In this document: one piece after another, positions 16,221 through 24,500 of the stretch
Numbering within the stretch: the stretch's first letter is position 1
How the letters are laid out: every line of letters begins with the position of its first letter
DNA from: Streptomyces sp. LX-29
GTDB lineage: Bacteria > Actinomycetota > Actinomycetes > Streptomycetales > Streptomycetaceae
Assembly (NCBI RefSeq): GCF_029541745.1
Contig: NZ_CP089746.1
Location: 434,001-498,000 of the forward strand
Reading direction: 5' to 3'
Length of the DNA: 64,000 nt
The notes under the pieces: model-generated
Told to the model about the DNA's origin: nothing
What the model saw: the letters and a program-made list of their open reading frames with translations, nothing else
Databases searched by the model: none
Position numbers and translations under genes: made by a program

Positions 16221-17063
16221 CTACCCGGGGGCCGGGGCCTGGCGCGGCCGGCCCGGGTCATCGCGGTCGGCGGATGCCACCCGCACGGGGAGCAGGGCAG
16301 GGCGCTTGGCGGTGCGGTCGTCGCCGGAGGAGCGGCCGCGCACCCGTCTGACCAGCCAGGGGCCCAGGAAGGCGGCGGCCCAGCGCAGTTCGGCGACGGC
16401 CGCGTGCCGGCCGGTGGGGACCGGTGACTCCGGCGGAGGCAGCGGGTGCGTCCAGGAGTCGTCGCTGCCGGGCAGGGCCAGGGCGTGCGCGACGGCGGCG
16501 GCGATCCGCTGGTGGCCGAGCGGGCTGGCGTGCAGCCGGTCCGGGCTCCACAGGCGGGGGTCGCCGACGACGGGGTGGCGGTCGGTCGCGGCGAGGATGA
16601 CGCCATGGCGCCGCGCGGCCCGGCGGATGCGTTCGTTGAGGGCGGTGACGCGGGAGCCGAGGGGGCGGGCGAGCGGGATCACCCTCCCGAGGTCGGGGAA
16701 GGTCACCGTGGCGACGTGGGCGCCCTGGGCGGTGAGCGCGGCGAACATCGCCTCCAGGTGGCCGGCGACGGCATCGGCGTCGAAGCGCGGGCGCAGCAGG
16801 TCGTTGACGCCGGCGACCACGGTGGCCAGGTCGGGGCGGAGGGCGAGGGCGGGCGCCAGTTGCTCGGCGTGCACCTGACCGGCCGTGCGACCGCGGACGG
16901 CGAGGTTGGCGTACCGCAGCTCGGGATGGTGGGTCGCCAGCTCGTCGGCGAGGCGGTCGGCCCATCCCCGCGGCCCGGTCGTGTCGTCGCCGTCGCCGAG
17001 GCCCTCCGTCTGGCTGTCGCCGAGCGCGACGTAGCGCAGATACCGCCGGTCAGTGTCGGGCAT
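16221..17063 (-). CDS. SGNH/GDSL-type esterase
   Basis: This 280-residue protein is an SGNH hydrolase (esterase or lipase fold). Block I is YVALGDSQTEGLGD (Ser ~17), block II has GRTAGQ (~59), block III the Asn in VVAGVNDLL (~88) and block V the Asp/His pair in DRLHASPLGHQ (~176). The fold ends near residue 200; the last 70 residues are Arg/Pro-rich and may be disordered. No signal peptide is present, so a cytoplasmic substrate is likely. It overlaps the upstream PadR gene by 14 bp and is probably cotranscribed with it. A short GGTCGGG repeat tract follows its 3' end at about 16120-16160. Confidence 0.88.
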   Translation of the reverse strand: MPDTDRRYLRYVALGDSQTEGLGDGDDTTGPRGWADRLADELATHHPELRYANLAVRGRTAGQVHAEQLAPALALRPDLATVVAGVNDLLRPRFDADAVAGHLEAMFAALTAQGAHVATVTFPDLGRVIPLARPLGSRVTALNERIRRAARRHGVILAATDRHPVVGDPRLWSPDRLHASPLGHQRIAAAVAHALALPGSDDSWTHPLPPPESPVPTGRHAAVAELRWAAAFLGPWLVRRVRGRSSGDDRTAKRPALLPVRVASADRDDPGRPRQAPAPG

Positions 17064-17619
17064 GGGCCGCCTGCCTCTCCGTCAGGAGCGCGGCCGTGCG
17101 CACGCACCAGTCGTGGTTTCCCCGCTCGAAGGCGAGGCCGCGCAGACAGGTCAGGTAGGGGCCGACGCGCTCGCCGTGGCGCAGGAACTCCTCCTCGGTG
17201 CGGTCGCCCCGCATGGTGTGCAGCAGCCGGCCGAGGAGCTCGATCTTGGCCTGGGCGAACGCGGCCCGCTCGGTGAGCTGCGCGATCACCGTCTCGACGG
17301 CGACGTGGTCGACGGCCTGGACCTTGACCATCAGGTCGTCGCGGATGAAGGAGGGCTTGGCGGCGCTCGCCGTGAAGCGCTCCAGCTCCTCCCGGCCCGC
17401 GCTCGTCACCGTGAAGAGGCGCTTGTTGGGCCGGGTGTCCTGGACGACCTCCCGGCCCGCGATCAGCCCGTCCCGCTCCAGTCGGGTCAGCTCCGCGTAG
17501 AGCTGCTGCGGGAGCGCGTGCCAGAAGTTCGCCACGCCGAGATCGAACGCCTTGGCCAGTTGGTACCCACTCAACTCCTCGTCCAGCAGGGCCGCCAGCA
17601 CGGCGTGCCGCAAGGCCAT
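17050..17619 (-). CDS. PadR family transcriptional regulator
   Basis: This 189-residue protein is a PadR-type regulator. The winged helix is at the N-terminus: VLAALLDEELSGYQLAKAFD, then QLYAELTRLERDGLIAGREV, and the wing NKRLFTVTSAGREEL (residues about 5-80). The C-terminal region (about 95-180) is a helical dimerisation domain of the Vir family type. A GGAGG seven bases before ATG 17619 supports the start. It is divergent from an NTF2-like gene; the 12-bp perfect palindrome in the gap may be its operator. It overlaps the downstream SGNH gene by 14 bp. Confidence 0.93.
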   Translation of the reverse strand: MALRHAVLAALLDEELSGYQLAKAFDLGVANFWHALPQQLYAELTRLERDGLIAGREVVQDTRPNKRLFTVTSAGREELERFTASAAKPSFIRDDLMVKVQAVDHVAVETVIAQLTERAAFAQAKIELLGRLLHTMRGDRTEEEFLRHGERVGPYLTCLRGLAFERGNHDWCVRTAALLTERQAAHARH

Positions 17620-17703
17620 CGGACCGCCTCCTCACTCGTCTGTGTCCGGCGCCTCTGTCCGGCGCCTCTGTCCATGGACACCTCCCGCATGATACTCAAG
17701 AAA

Positions 17704-17715
17704 GTGACTAGTCAC
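17704..17715. promoter_or_regulatory. Perfect 12-bp palindrome, PadR operator candidate
   Basis: GTGACTAGTCAC lies between the divergent PadR and NTF2-like genes, 84 bp from the PadR start and 46 bp from the NTF2-like start. It sits in an AT-richer stretch together with an ATGACT half-like element. An operator is inferred from position and symmetry. Confidence 0.5.
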
Positions 17716-17761
17716 ATTCATGACTACGAGGAGCCCGACAGGGCACCCGAAGGAGGATCCC

Positions 17762-18205
17762 GTGACCACGGCACACCGCTTTCGCGCCGCAGTCCACGAC
17801 CGCGACCTCGTCGCCCTCAAGGCCCTGTTCACCGAGGACATCCGCCTCTACAGCCCGGTGAGGTTCACGCCCTTCGAGGGGAGGCCCGCCGTGCTGGGCC
17901 TCTTCGGCGTCCTACTGCGCACCTTCGAGGACTTCCGCTACGTCGGAGAGCACTCCGGCACCTGCGAGACCGGCACCGACGGCACGCCGTCCGCGTCGGC
18001 GGCCCTCGTCTTCCGAACCGTCGTCGACGGGAGGCAGATTCACGGTGTGGACCTGCTGCACTTCGACGAGGACGCGAGGATCAAGGAGATCGCGGTGATG
18101 GTGCGCCCGCAGTCCGCCGTGCGGGCCCTGGGCGAGGCCGTCCTCGCCGGCCTGGTCGCCGACGGCCTCGCCCCGGCACCGGCGCCAGCGCCGGCGGAAC
18201 GGTAG
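17762..18205 (+). CDS. NTF2-like (SnoaL-fold) protein
   Basis: This 147-residue protein has the NTF2 fold pattern: ALKALFTEDIRLYSPVRFTPFEG, then VLGLFGVLLRTFEDFRYVGE, and strands SAALVFRTVVDGRQIHGVDLLHF and IKEIAVMVRP. Such proteins bind small hydrophobic ligands or act as small isomerases and hydrolases. The GTG start at 17762 has a perfect AGGAGG five bases upstream; an in-frame ATG at 17720 would add 14 residues not typical of the family. The tail is a short Pro/Ala run. It is divergent from PadR and is its likely target. Confidence 0.82.
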   Translation: MTTAHRFRAAVHDRDLVALKALFTEDIRLYSPVRFTPFEGRPAVLGLFGVLLRTFEDFRYVGEHSGTCETGTDGTPSASAALVFRTVVDGRQIHGVDLLHFDEDARIKEIAVMVRPQSAVRALGEAVLAGLVADGLAPAPAPAPAER

Positions 18206-18274
18206 CGCGGCCTCGCATACACAAGCCCTGGGCGCTGCCCGGAAGGCGCGCTGAACCCGCGGTCGGCCGCGGGT

Positions 18275-19357
18275 TCAGCGGGTGCGTTCCACGCTCCACA
18301 GGGGCAGTCGGGCGAAGAAGGCCACGGCCTCCTCGCGCCAGTGCGGGCGCCAGGTGAGGGCTTCGGCACGGGCGGCCTCGGCGGTGCGGCGCATGTCGGC
18401 ACGGAGTGCGGCGTCGACGCCGTGCCGCCGGGCGAGATCGCGGACGCGGTCGACGGTGTCGGGCGTGCACCGCGGGTCGCCCAGAGCGGTCTCCACCACG
18501 GCGCGCTCCGCACCGGTGGTGGCGGCCAGGATCGCGCGGACGGCATAACTTCGGCGCCCCGCGCGCAGATCGGCACCCACGGGCTTCCCGGTGGCCGCCG
18601 CGTCGCCGAAGAGGTCGAGGTAGTCGTCGCGCATCTGCCCGCAGATCCCCACCAGGGTCGCGTAGCGACGCAGCCGTCGATCGTGGCGGACCGGGTCCTC
18701 GCCGGCAGCCAGCAGGCCCAGCCGCAGCGGGGCGAGAACGGAGTACCGGGTCGACTTGTACTCGGTGACGGTGTGCAGCAGTTCCTCGTCGGGCAGCGGG
18801 TGGGCGTCGCGCTCCAGGTCGACGATCTGTCCCGTCACCGCTTCGGCGCCCGCGCTCAGCTGCACGTCCAGCATGGCCTGTCTCACCTCGGCCGGCACCG
18901 GGGCCTCCGCCAGTACGCGCAGCGACAGGAAGGCGGCGAGGTCCCCGGCCAGCAGTGCCAGGGCCAGCGCCGTCCGCTCGTCGTCCGGGAACTCCCGACG
19001 GTAGGCGTAGTACGTGGACGGACCGGCGCGGCGGGTGGGCGCGTCATCGATGATGTCGTCGTGGATGAGGCCGTGGGTCTGGAGCAGTTCGAGGCTCAGC
19101 GCCGCCTCCTCCAGCCCGGGCACCCGCTCCTCGGTCACCAGGCGTGCCGCCTCGTACAGCAGGGCGACGCGCATCCGCTTGCCCCCGCGGAGCGAGAGGT
19201 CCCGCAGCAACTCCAGACAGCGGGGGGTGAACCGGCTGAGCGGCGGGGTGTCGAGGCGGTCGGCCAGCGCGTCGAAGTACGCCGCGAAGCGGGCGTCGAA
19301 CCGGGTTCGGTACCCGGCGGCCCGCTCCAGCGCGGCGGCCGCGATCGTGTCGTTCAT
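18275..19357 (-). CDS. Polyprenyl (isoprenyl) diphosphate synthase
   Basis: This 360-residue protein is a trans-isoprenyl diphosphate synthase that condenses isopentenyl diphosphate with an allylic diphosphate using Mg. Motifs: LSLRGGKRMRVALL (~75-88), first aspartate motif in LIHDDIIDDAPTRRAG (~117-132), and second aspartate motif CGQMRDDYLDLFGDA (~240-254). The first motif is DDxxD, followed by TRRG. Length is typical. Residues near the first motif (Tyr and Phe) would set chain length, but I cannot predict C20 against longer products. It stands alone with no cyclase or prenyltransferase partner nearby; ATG 19357 has only a weak upstream ribosome binding site. Confidence 0.92.
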   Translation of the reverse strand: MNDTIAAAALERAAGYRTRFDARFAAYFDALADRLDTPPLSRFTPRCLELLRDLSLRGGKRMRVALLYEAARLVTEERVPGLEEAALSLELLQTHGLIHDDIIDDAPTRRAGPSTYYAYRREFPDDERTALALALLAGDLAAFLSLRVLAEAPVPAEVRQAMLDVQLSAGAEAVTGQIVDLERDAHPLPDEELLHTVTEYKSTRYSVLAPLRLGLLAAGEDPVRHDRRLRRYATLVGICGQMRDDYLDLFGDAAATGKPVGADLRAGRRSYAVRAILAATTGAERAVVETALGDPRCTPDTVDRVRDLARRHGVDAALRADMRRTAEAARAEALTWRPHWREEAVAFFARLPLWSVERTR

Positions 19358-19552
19358 GCGGGTAGCCTGCCAGCGGCCGCGTGCCCTCGGGCACGGGGGT
19401 CGAGGCCCGGACCCCTCGGGCACGGGGGCCGTGCGGTACGGCGCCCGGGTGCCGAGCCCGGGCGCGCACACGTCGGGTTTCAGGAGCGGTCGGGCCAGGC
19501 CGGCGAGGCATGACCGCCCCTCACCTCCCGGGCCGGCATTCGCCGCCAAAGC

Positions 19553-19590
19553 AAAAAGGATCCCTCCCCCTGAACAGGGGGAGGGATCCT
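19553..19590 (-). terminator. Rho-independent terminator of tRNA-Gly-like RNA, copy 1
   Basis: A perfect 16-bp inverted repeat (19557-19572 and 19575-19590) with a 2-base loop is followed, on the minus strand, by a run of T residues (19553-19557). It begins 4 bases after the CCA end of the tRNA-like element. Confidence 0.85.
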
Positions 19591-19593
19591 CGA

Positions 19594-19665
19594 TGGAGCG
19601 CCGAGCAGGCCTTGCACCTACATCTCTCGTTTGGAGACGAGCATCTTTCCTTAGACGACCGACGC
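19594..19665 (-). ncRNA. tRNA-Gly-like small RNA, copy 1
   Basis: On the minus strand these 72 bases fold as a cloverleaf with encoded CCA (19594-19596). Acceptor: GCGTCGG with TCGGCGC, seven pairs including two G-U. D arm: GTCT/AGAT with loop AAGGAA. Anticodon arm: CTCGT, loop CTCCAA, ACGAG; the loop has six bases instead of seven. Variable region AGAT. T arm: GTAGG, loop TGCAAGG, CCTGC. The glycine identity set is present (G1-C72, C2-G71, G3-C70, U73, and CC in the anticodon loop), but the anticodon loop lacks one base and T55 is G. A second copy lies at 40198-40269 with two base changes. It is probably not a decoding tRNA; a non-decoding Gly-tRNA or tRNA mimic is possible. Confidence 0.6.
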
Positions 19666-19673
19666 ATCAACCC

Positions 19674-19709
19674 CCGCCCCGCGGGGGCGGCGTTGCAAGA
19701 TCTACTCTA
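19674..19709 (-). promoter_or_regulatory. -10 element and leader hairpin of tRNA-like RNA, copy 1
   Basis: On the minus strand TAGAGT at 19709-19704 is placed like a -10 hexamer, followed after about 14 bases by a 7-bp stem hairpin (19690-19684 with 19680-19674) and then the tRNA-like 5' end. The same arrangement occurs at copy 2 (TACAGT at 40312-40307). No convincing -35 was found. The rest of the 376-bp gap between the polyprenyl synthase and the DUF2786 gene holds nothing else I can recognise. Confidence 0.5.
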
Positions 19710-19733
19710 CCCCATGCCCGAGGTGCCGGACGC

Positions 19734-20975
19734 TCAGGCCAGTTCGGCCTGGTCGGCCGCCGCCGTGCCGTGGGCCCAGCCGTCGGCGTCGCGGCACCTG
19801 AGGCGGTGGGCGGTGGTGTCGGGGAACATCCGCGCGGCGGCGTCGGCCACCGCCACCTCGCGGGCGGCGAGTACGGGCAGCACGCCGCGCGGCGTGGCGC
19901 CGGACTCGTGCACGGCCTCCTCGGTGGCCTGCCGGGTGGCGGCGGCGAGACGCTCGCGGACGCGGCCCGCGTAGGCGATGAGGAAGGACTCGCGGAAGTG
20001 CCGGGTGCGGCGGGCGCGGCCGCGGGCGTGGTGCCGGTCGGCGTCCCGGTTCATCGCGGTCGTCGCCTGGAGGAGCAGCGAGGTGTAGAGGAGTTCGACG
20101 AGCTCCAGGTCGGCGTCGAAGCCGACCACCGTGGAGAAGCCCAGCTCGCTCGCCCAGACCGCCTGGCACCGGTTGGCCTCGGCCACGGCGTCGAGCAGCA
20201 GCGCCTTGGCCGATTCGTACGGGGCCTCGACGCCGATCCGGCAGGCGCCGGGGCCCTCCCCGGCGTCCGCGCCGAGGAGCGCCGCGTCGATGCTGTAGCG
20301 GGCCATGAGCTCCTGCGCCTTGGCGGACAGGGCCTCGGCCTCCTCGGGGTAGGAGGTGGACTCGGCCTTGGCGAGCAGGGCGCGGACCCGACCGAGCATG
20401 CGGGGTTCGGCTCCCGCCCGCGGTGCGGCCCGCCGCGCCAGGGGCTCGATCCGCGGCAGCCGCCCGATCGACCGCAGCGCGGCCAGGGCGCAGCCCGCCG
20501 TCTCGAACCGGCTCGCGCGGCGCTCGCGGCGGCCGAACGCCTCCAGGTACCCGTCGTCCCCGTCCCACCACACCCGCGCGTCGAGCTCGCCGAGCTGTGC
20601 GGTCCAGCGGGTGTCCGTACGGGCGGCGGGGGCCCGTCGCGCCTCGGCGGCGATCATGTCGACGACGAAGCGGGTCCGGTCGGCGACGCCTTCGCGCCGT
20701 ACGATCCGTTCCAGGTCGGCCGGTTGCCAGCCGCCGTCCCAGCAGCGTCGCACCCGGCGCTCGGCGGCGGCGACCAGGGCACGGCTCACCGCCTCCCAGC
20801 CCGCGGGGGCGGCGGTGAGGGTGGAGGCACCGGCGTCGAGCGCGTCGTCGAGGCCGGCGTCCGGCGCGACGGTGACGGCGTGCAGGACGGCCTCCACCGT
20901 CTGCGCGGCCTCCGCCGGACGCTCTCCTCCACGCCCCTGCCCCCGCCGGCGCTGGCCTTCCCCACGCTCGCCCAC
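19734..20975 (-). CDS. DUF2786 domain-containing protein
   Basis: This 413-residue protein carries the DUF2786 motif in its middle: MLGRVRALLAKAESTSYPEE then EALSAKAQELMARYSIDAAL (about 190-235). The N-terminal half is helical (ADLERIVRREGVADRTRFVVD); the C-terminal half contains ANRCQAVWASELGFSTVVGF and LELVELLYTSLLLQATTAMN, typical of the actinomycete version. No catalytic residues can be named. I chose GTG 20975, preceded by AGGAG at about 10 bases; the frame is open much further upstream but that part looks like translated noncoding DNA. Function is unknown; relatives are often found near mobile or phage DNA, though nothing mobile is seen here. Confidence 0.8.
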   Translation of the reverse strand: MGERGEGQRRRGQGRGGERPAEAAQTVEAVLHAVTVAPDAGLDDALDAGASTLTAAPAGWEAVSRALVAAAERRVRRCWDGGWQPADLERIVRREGVADRTRFVVDMIAAEARRAPAARTDTRWTAQLGELDARVWWDGDDGYLEAFGRRERRASRFETAGCALAALRSIGRLPRIEPLARRAAPRAGAEPRMLGRVRALLAKAESTSYPEEAEALSAKAQELMARYSIDAALLGADAGEGPGACRIGVEAPYESAKALLLDAVAEANRCQAVWASELGFSTVVGFDADLELVELLYTSLLLQATTAMNRDADRHHARGRARRTRHFRESFLIAYAGRVRERLAAATRQATEEAVHESGATPRGVLPVLAAREVAVADAAARMFPDTTAHRLRCRDADGWAHGTAAADQAELA

Positions 20976-21523
20976 GTCGCCTCTCTCCTGCCGTTCCCTG
21001 TCGCCGATGCGAGGACCATTGTCCCGCGCCCGTGTCCCGCGCCCGGTCGGCGGCCCCGGCCCGGCTCCGCACCGGCCTCCGCACGGCTGGCGGAATTTCC
21101 CGACCCTCGGGCGCGGCCCCGTACCCCGCCCACCGAAATCGGCAAGGGCGGGCGGACGGCGGCATTCGGGTGTTCTCGCGTTATTCCGGGACCCTTCCGA
21201 CTTCCCTGAAACTCGACGCACAACATGCCCTGGCGCACCAAAGCCACAGCGATGAACTCGAACCCTTCCCCACCCTGCGACCGCGGCCGGAATAGCCGAG
21301 GACCACCCCCTTTCACGCCTTGCCGGGCCCGGAAATGGGACTCGTGGATTCGAGGCGCCTTCTAGTGGTGCTCGACACCTTTCCTGGAGGGTACAGCTAG
21401 GATTCTCGGGCTTCAGCACCCCCGTGAAAACCCTCCCTCACAGCTCGGAATGGAAGTAGGACTTCGGCACCTCACGCCGATTAATTCTTTGCCTACCCTG
21501 GCCACTGTTTTGCGGGAGCACCC
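20976..21523. other. 548-bp intergenic region upstream of the PUFA-like operon
   Basis: This gap separates the divergent DUF2786 gene and the first polyketide synthase gene and is less GC-rich than its surroundings, especially after 21170. A TAGGAT at 21398-21403 could be a plus-strand -10 and TCGACA at 21372-21377 a poor -35, but the 20-base spacing is long. A GGGAG lies 5 bases before the synthase ATG. No palindrome, RNA gene or reading frame stands out. Confidence 0.4.
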
Positions 21524-24500
21524 ATGAACACCGCTTTGGATTTCCCCGACTTTCTCATCGGCATCAGTCCCTTCGGCGAACCGGACGCCAGGCTCGTCGC
21601 GGCGTTCAGCAGTGCCGGGGGGCTCGGCGTGCTCGACCTCGGAACCGGGGACCGGCGGGCCCGGGGGGCGTTGGAGCAGGTCCGCCGCTGGACGGCGGGG
21701 CGTCGGTACGGGGTCCGGGTGGGCGCGGGCTGCCGGCTGACCCACGAGGACCTCACCGTGGGTCTCGCCGCGGACGAGAACGCCCCGGACACCGTGGTGC
21801 TCGGCGTGGACGCGGGGTGGTCGGCGCACGCCCTGATCGGCCGGCACCGGGTGCTGGCGGAGGTGACCGGCCTGGAGGAGGCGGTGGCGGCGGTACGGGC
21901 CGGGGTGGACGGCCTGATCGCCCGAGGCGGCGAGAGCGGCGGGCGCGTCGGGCGGCTGGGGACGTTCGTGCTCCTCCAACAGTTACTCGGCGCGGCCGAG
22001 GTGTCCGTCCCGGTCTGGGCCTGCGGCGGCATCGGCCCGCGGACCGCCGCGGCCGCCGTCGCCGGCGGGGCGGCCGGAGTCGTGGTGGACAGCCAGCTGG
22101 CGCTGCTCGCCGAGTCCGGCGTCGCCGCGGAGACGGCCGCCGCGCTCCGTTCCCTGGACGGCTCGGAGACGGTCGTCGTCGACGGTCGCCGCGGACTACG
22201 TCGGCGCGGCGCCCCGCCGACACGGGCCGCGACGAGCGCCGACGGCGTCCGGACGGACCCCGACGCGAAAGACCCCGCCGCGAAGGGCGACGCCCCGGAG
22301 GACCCCGCCGGGAAGGTCGTCGACGGCCCGAACGACACCGCCGCGCACGACGTCCACCCGCAGGACGACGCCGCGACGGCCGATCGGCCCGCCGCCCGGG
22401 AGGACGGGGAGGACCGGCTGCTGCCCGTGGGCCAGGACGGCTTCCTGGCCGCTCGTTTCGCCGCCCACTGGCACACCGTCGGCCGGACGGTCCAGGCCCT
22501 CACGGAGGCCGTCCGGGACTGCCGCCACACCGCGCCGGCCCAGGCGGCGCTGCGCCCCGGTGCGGCGATCTGCGACACGCTCGGGACCCGGCTGCCACTC
22601 GCCCAGGGCCCCATGACCCGGGTGAGCGACCAGGCGGGCTTCGCCTCCGCCGTGGCGGGGGAGGGCGCGCTGCCGTTCATCGCCTTGGCCCTGGCCGGCC
22701 CCGAGCAGTCGCGTGCGCTGCTGCGCGAGGCCGAGGCGGCACTGGCCGGGCGGCCCTGGGGGGTCGGGGTCCTCGGGTTCGCCCCGGAGGAGGTCCGAAG
22801 CGCGCAGCTCGAAGCCATCCGCGAGGTGCGCCCGAGCCACGCCGTCATCGCGGGCGGACGGCCCTCGCAGGCCAAGGCCCTGGAGCGGGACGGCATCACC
22901 ACGTTCCTGCACGTCCCCTCGCCCGGGCTGTTGCGCCAGTTCCTGCGGGCCGGCGCCCGTCGGTTCGTCTTCGAAGGCGCCGAGTGCGGCGGGCACGTGG
23001 GTCCGCGCAACAGCTTCCCGCTGTGGGAGGCCCAGATGGCGGTGATCGAGGACTTCCTGGACGAGCAGGACGCCGGCACGGGAGCGAGCGCGGGCACCGG
23101 TCCGGGCGTGGGCACCGGCCCGTACGCCGACGCGGGCCCGGGTGGGGGCGCCGGGGCACCGGGCCGTATCGAGGTCTTCTTCGCCGGCGGCGTGCACGAC
23201 GAGCGGTCGGCCGCCATGATCGCGGCGCTCGCGGCGCCGCTGACCCGACGCGGCGTCGCCGTCGGTCTGCTGATGGGAACCGCGTACCTGTTCACCGAGG
23301 AGGCCGTCGAGCACGGTGCCATCCAGCCGCTGTTCCAGCGTCAGGTGGTGGGGGCGCGGTGCACCACGCTGCTGGAGACCGCGCCCGGCCATGCCACCCG
23401 GTGCGTGCCCAACCCCTTCACCGAGGGCTTCCACGCCGTCAAGGAACGGCTGCACGCCCAGGGCGTGCCGGCCCGGCAGCGCTGGGAGGACCTGGAGCGG
23501 CTGAACGTGGGTCGGCTGCGGATCGCCAGCAAGGGCGTCGAGCGCGGCCCCGACGGCGAGCTGCTCCCGGTCGGCGAGGACCGCCAGCTCGACGAGGGCG
23601 TGTTCATGGCCGGTGACGTGGTGGCGCTGCGCTCGACCGTCACCACCGTCGACGCCCTGCACCGCTCGGTCACCTCGGGCGCCGCGGACCTCCTCGACCG
23701 GCGCGCCGCGGAGTTGCGCGAACTCCTGGGCGCGGACGCGACCCTCGACAGCGCCGAGCCGACGCCCCCGCGGCCATTGGACGTGGCGGTCATCGGCCTG
23801 GCCTGCATGTTCCCCAAGGCCCCCGACCTGGCCACCTTCTGGGCCAATGTGCTCGACGGCGTCGACGCGGTCACCGAGGTGCCGGCCGACCGATGGGACC
23901 CCGCGGTCCACTACCGCGCGCCCGACGGAGCGGGTGCCCGCGGCGGCGACGGCGCCACCACGGTCTCCCGCTGGGGCGGCTTCCTGCCCCGGATCCCCTT
24001 CGACCCGCTCCGCTTCGGCATCCCACCGGCCTCCCTGGGCAGCATCGAGCCGGTGCAGCTGCTCGCGCTAGAGGCGGCTCGGCGCGCCCTCGAGGACGCC
24101 GGGTACGGCGACCGCGAGGGTCGGGCGTTCGACCGGGCCCGCACCTCCGTGGTCTTCGGTGCCGAGGCGGGCAGCGACCTCTCCAACGCCCGCACGCTCC
24201 ACGCGGTGCTCCCCTCCTATCTCGACACGGTCCCCCCGGGCCTGGCGGAGCAACTGCCTCCGCTCACCGAGGACTCCTTCCCCGGCATGCTGGCCAACGT
24301 CATCTCCGGCCGGATCGCCAACCGGCTCGACCTCGGCGGCGCCAACTACACCGTGGACGCGGCCTGCGCCTCCTCGCTGGCCGCCGTCGACGTCGCCTGC
24401 AAGGAGCTGGCCACCGGCACCAGCGACCTGGTGCTGTGCGGCGGCGCCGATCTGCACAACGGCATCACCGACTACGTGTACTTCTCCTCGGTGCACGCGC

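Noticed and set aside
19594..19665. tRNA-Trp from the CCA in the anticodon loop
   Set aside because: The discriminator and first acceptor pairs match glycine, not tryptophan (which uses G73), and the loop has only six bases.
19594..19709. T-box riboswitch
   Set aside because: No T-box core (AGGGTGG) and no downstream gene on the minus strand; a terminator ends the element.
21372..21403. Strong promoter for the PUFA-like operon
   Set aside because: The -35-like and -10-like hexamers are 20 bases apart, so I list them only as a weak possibility.
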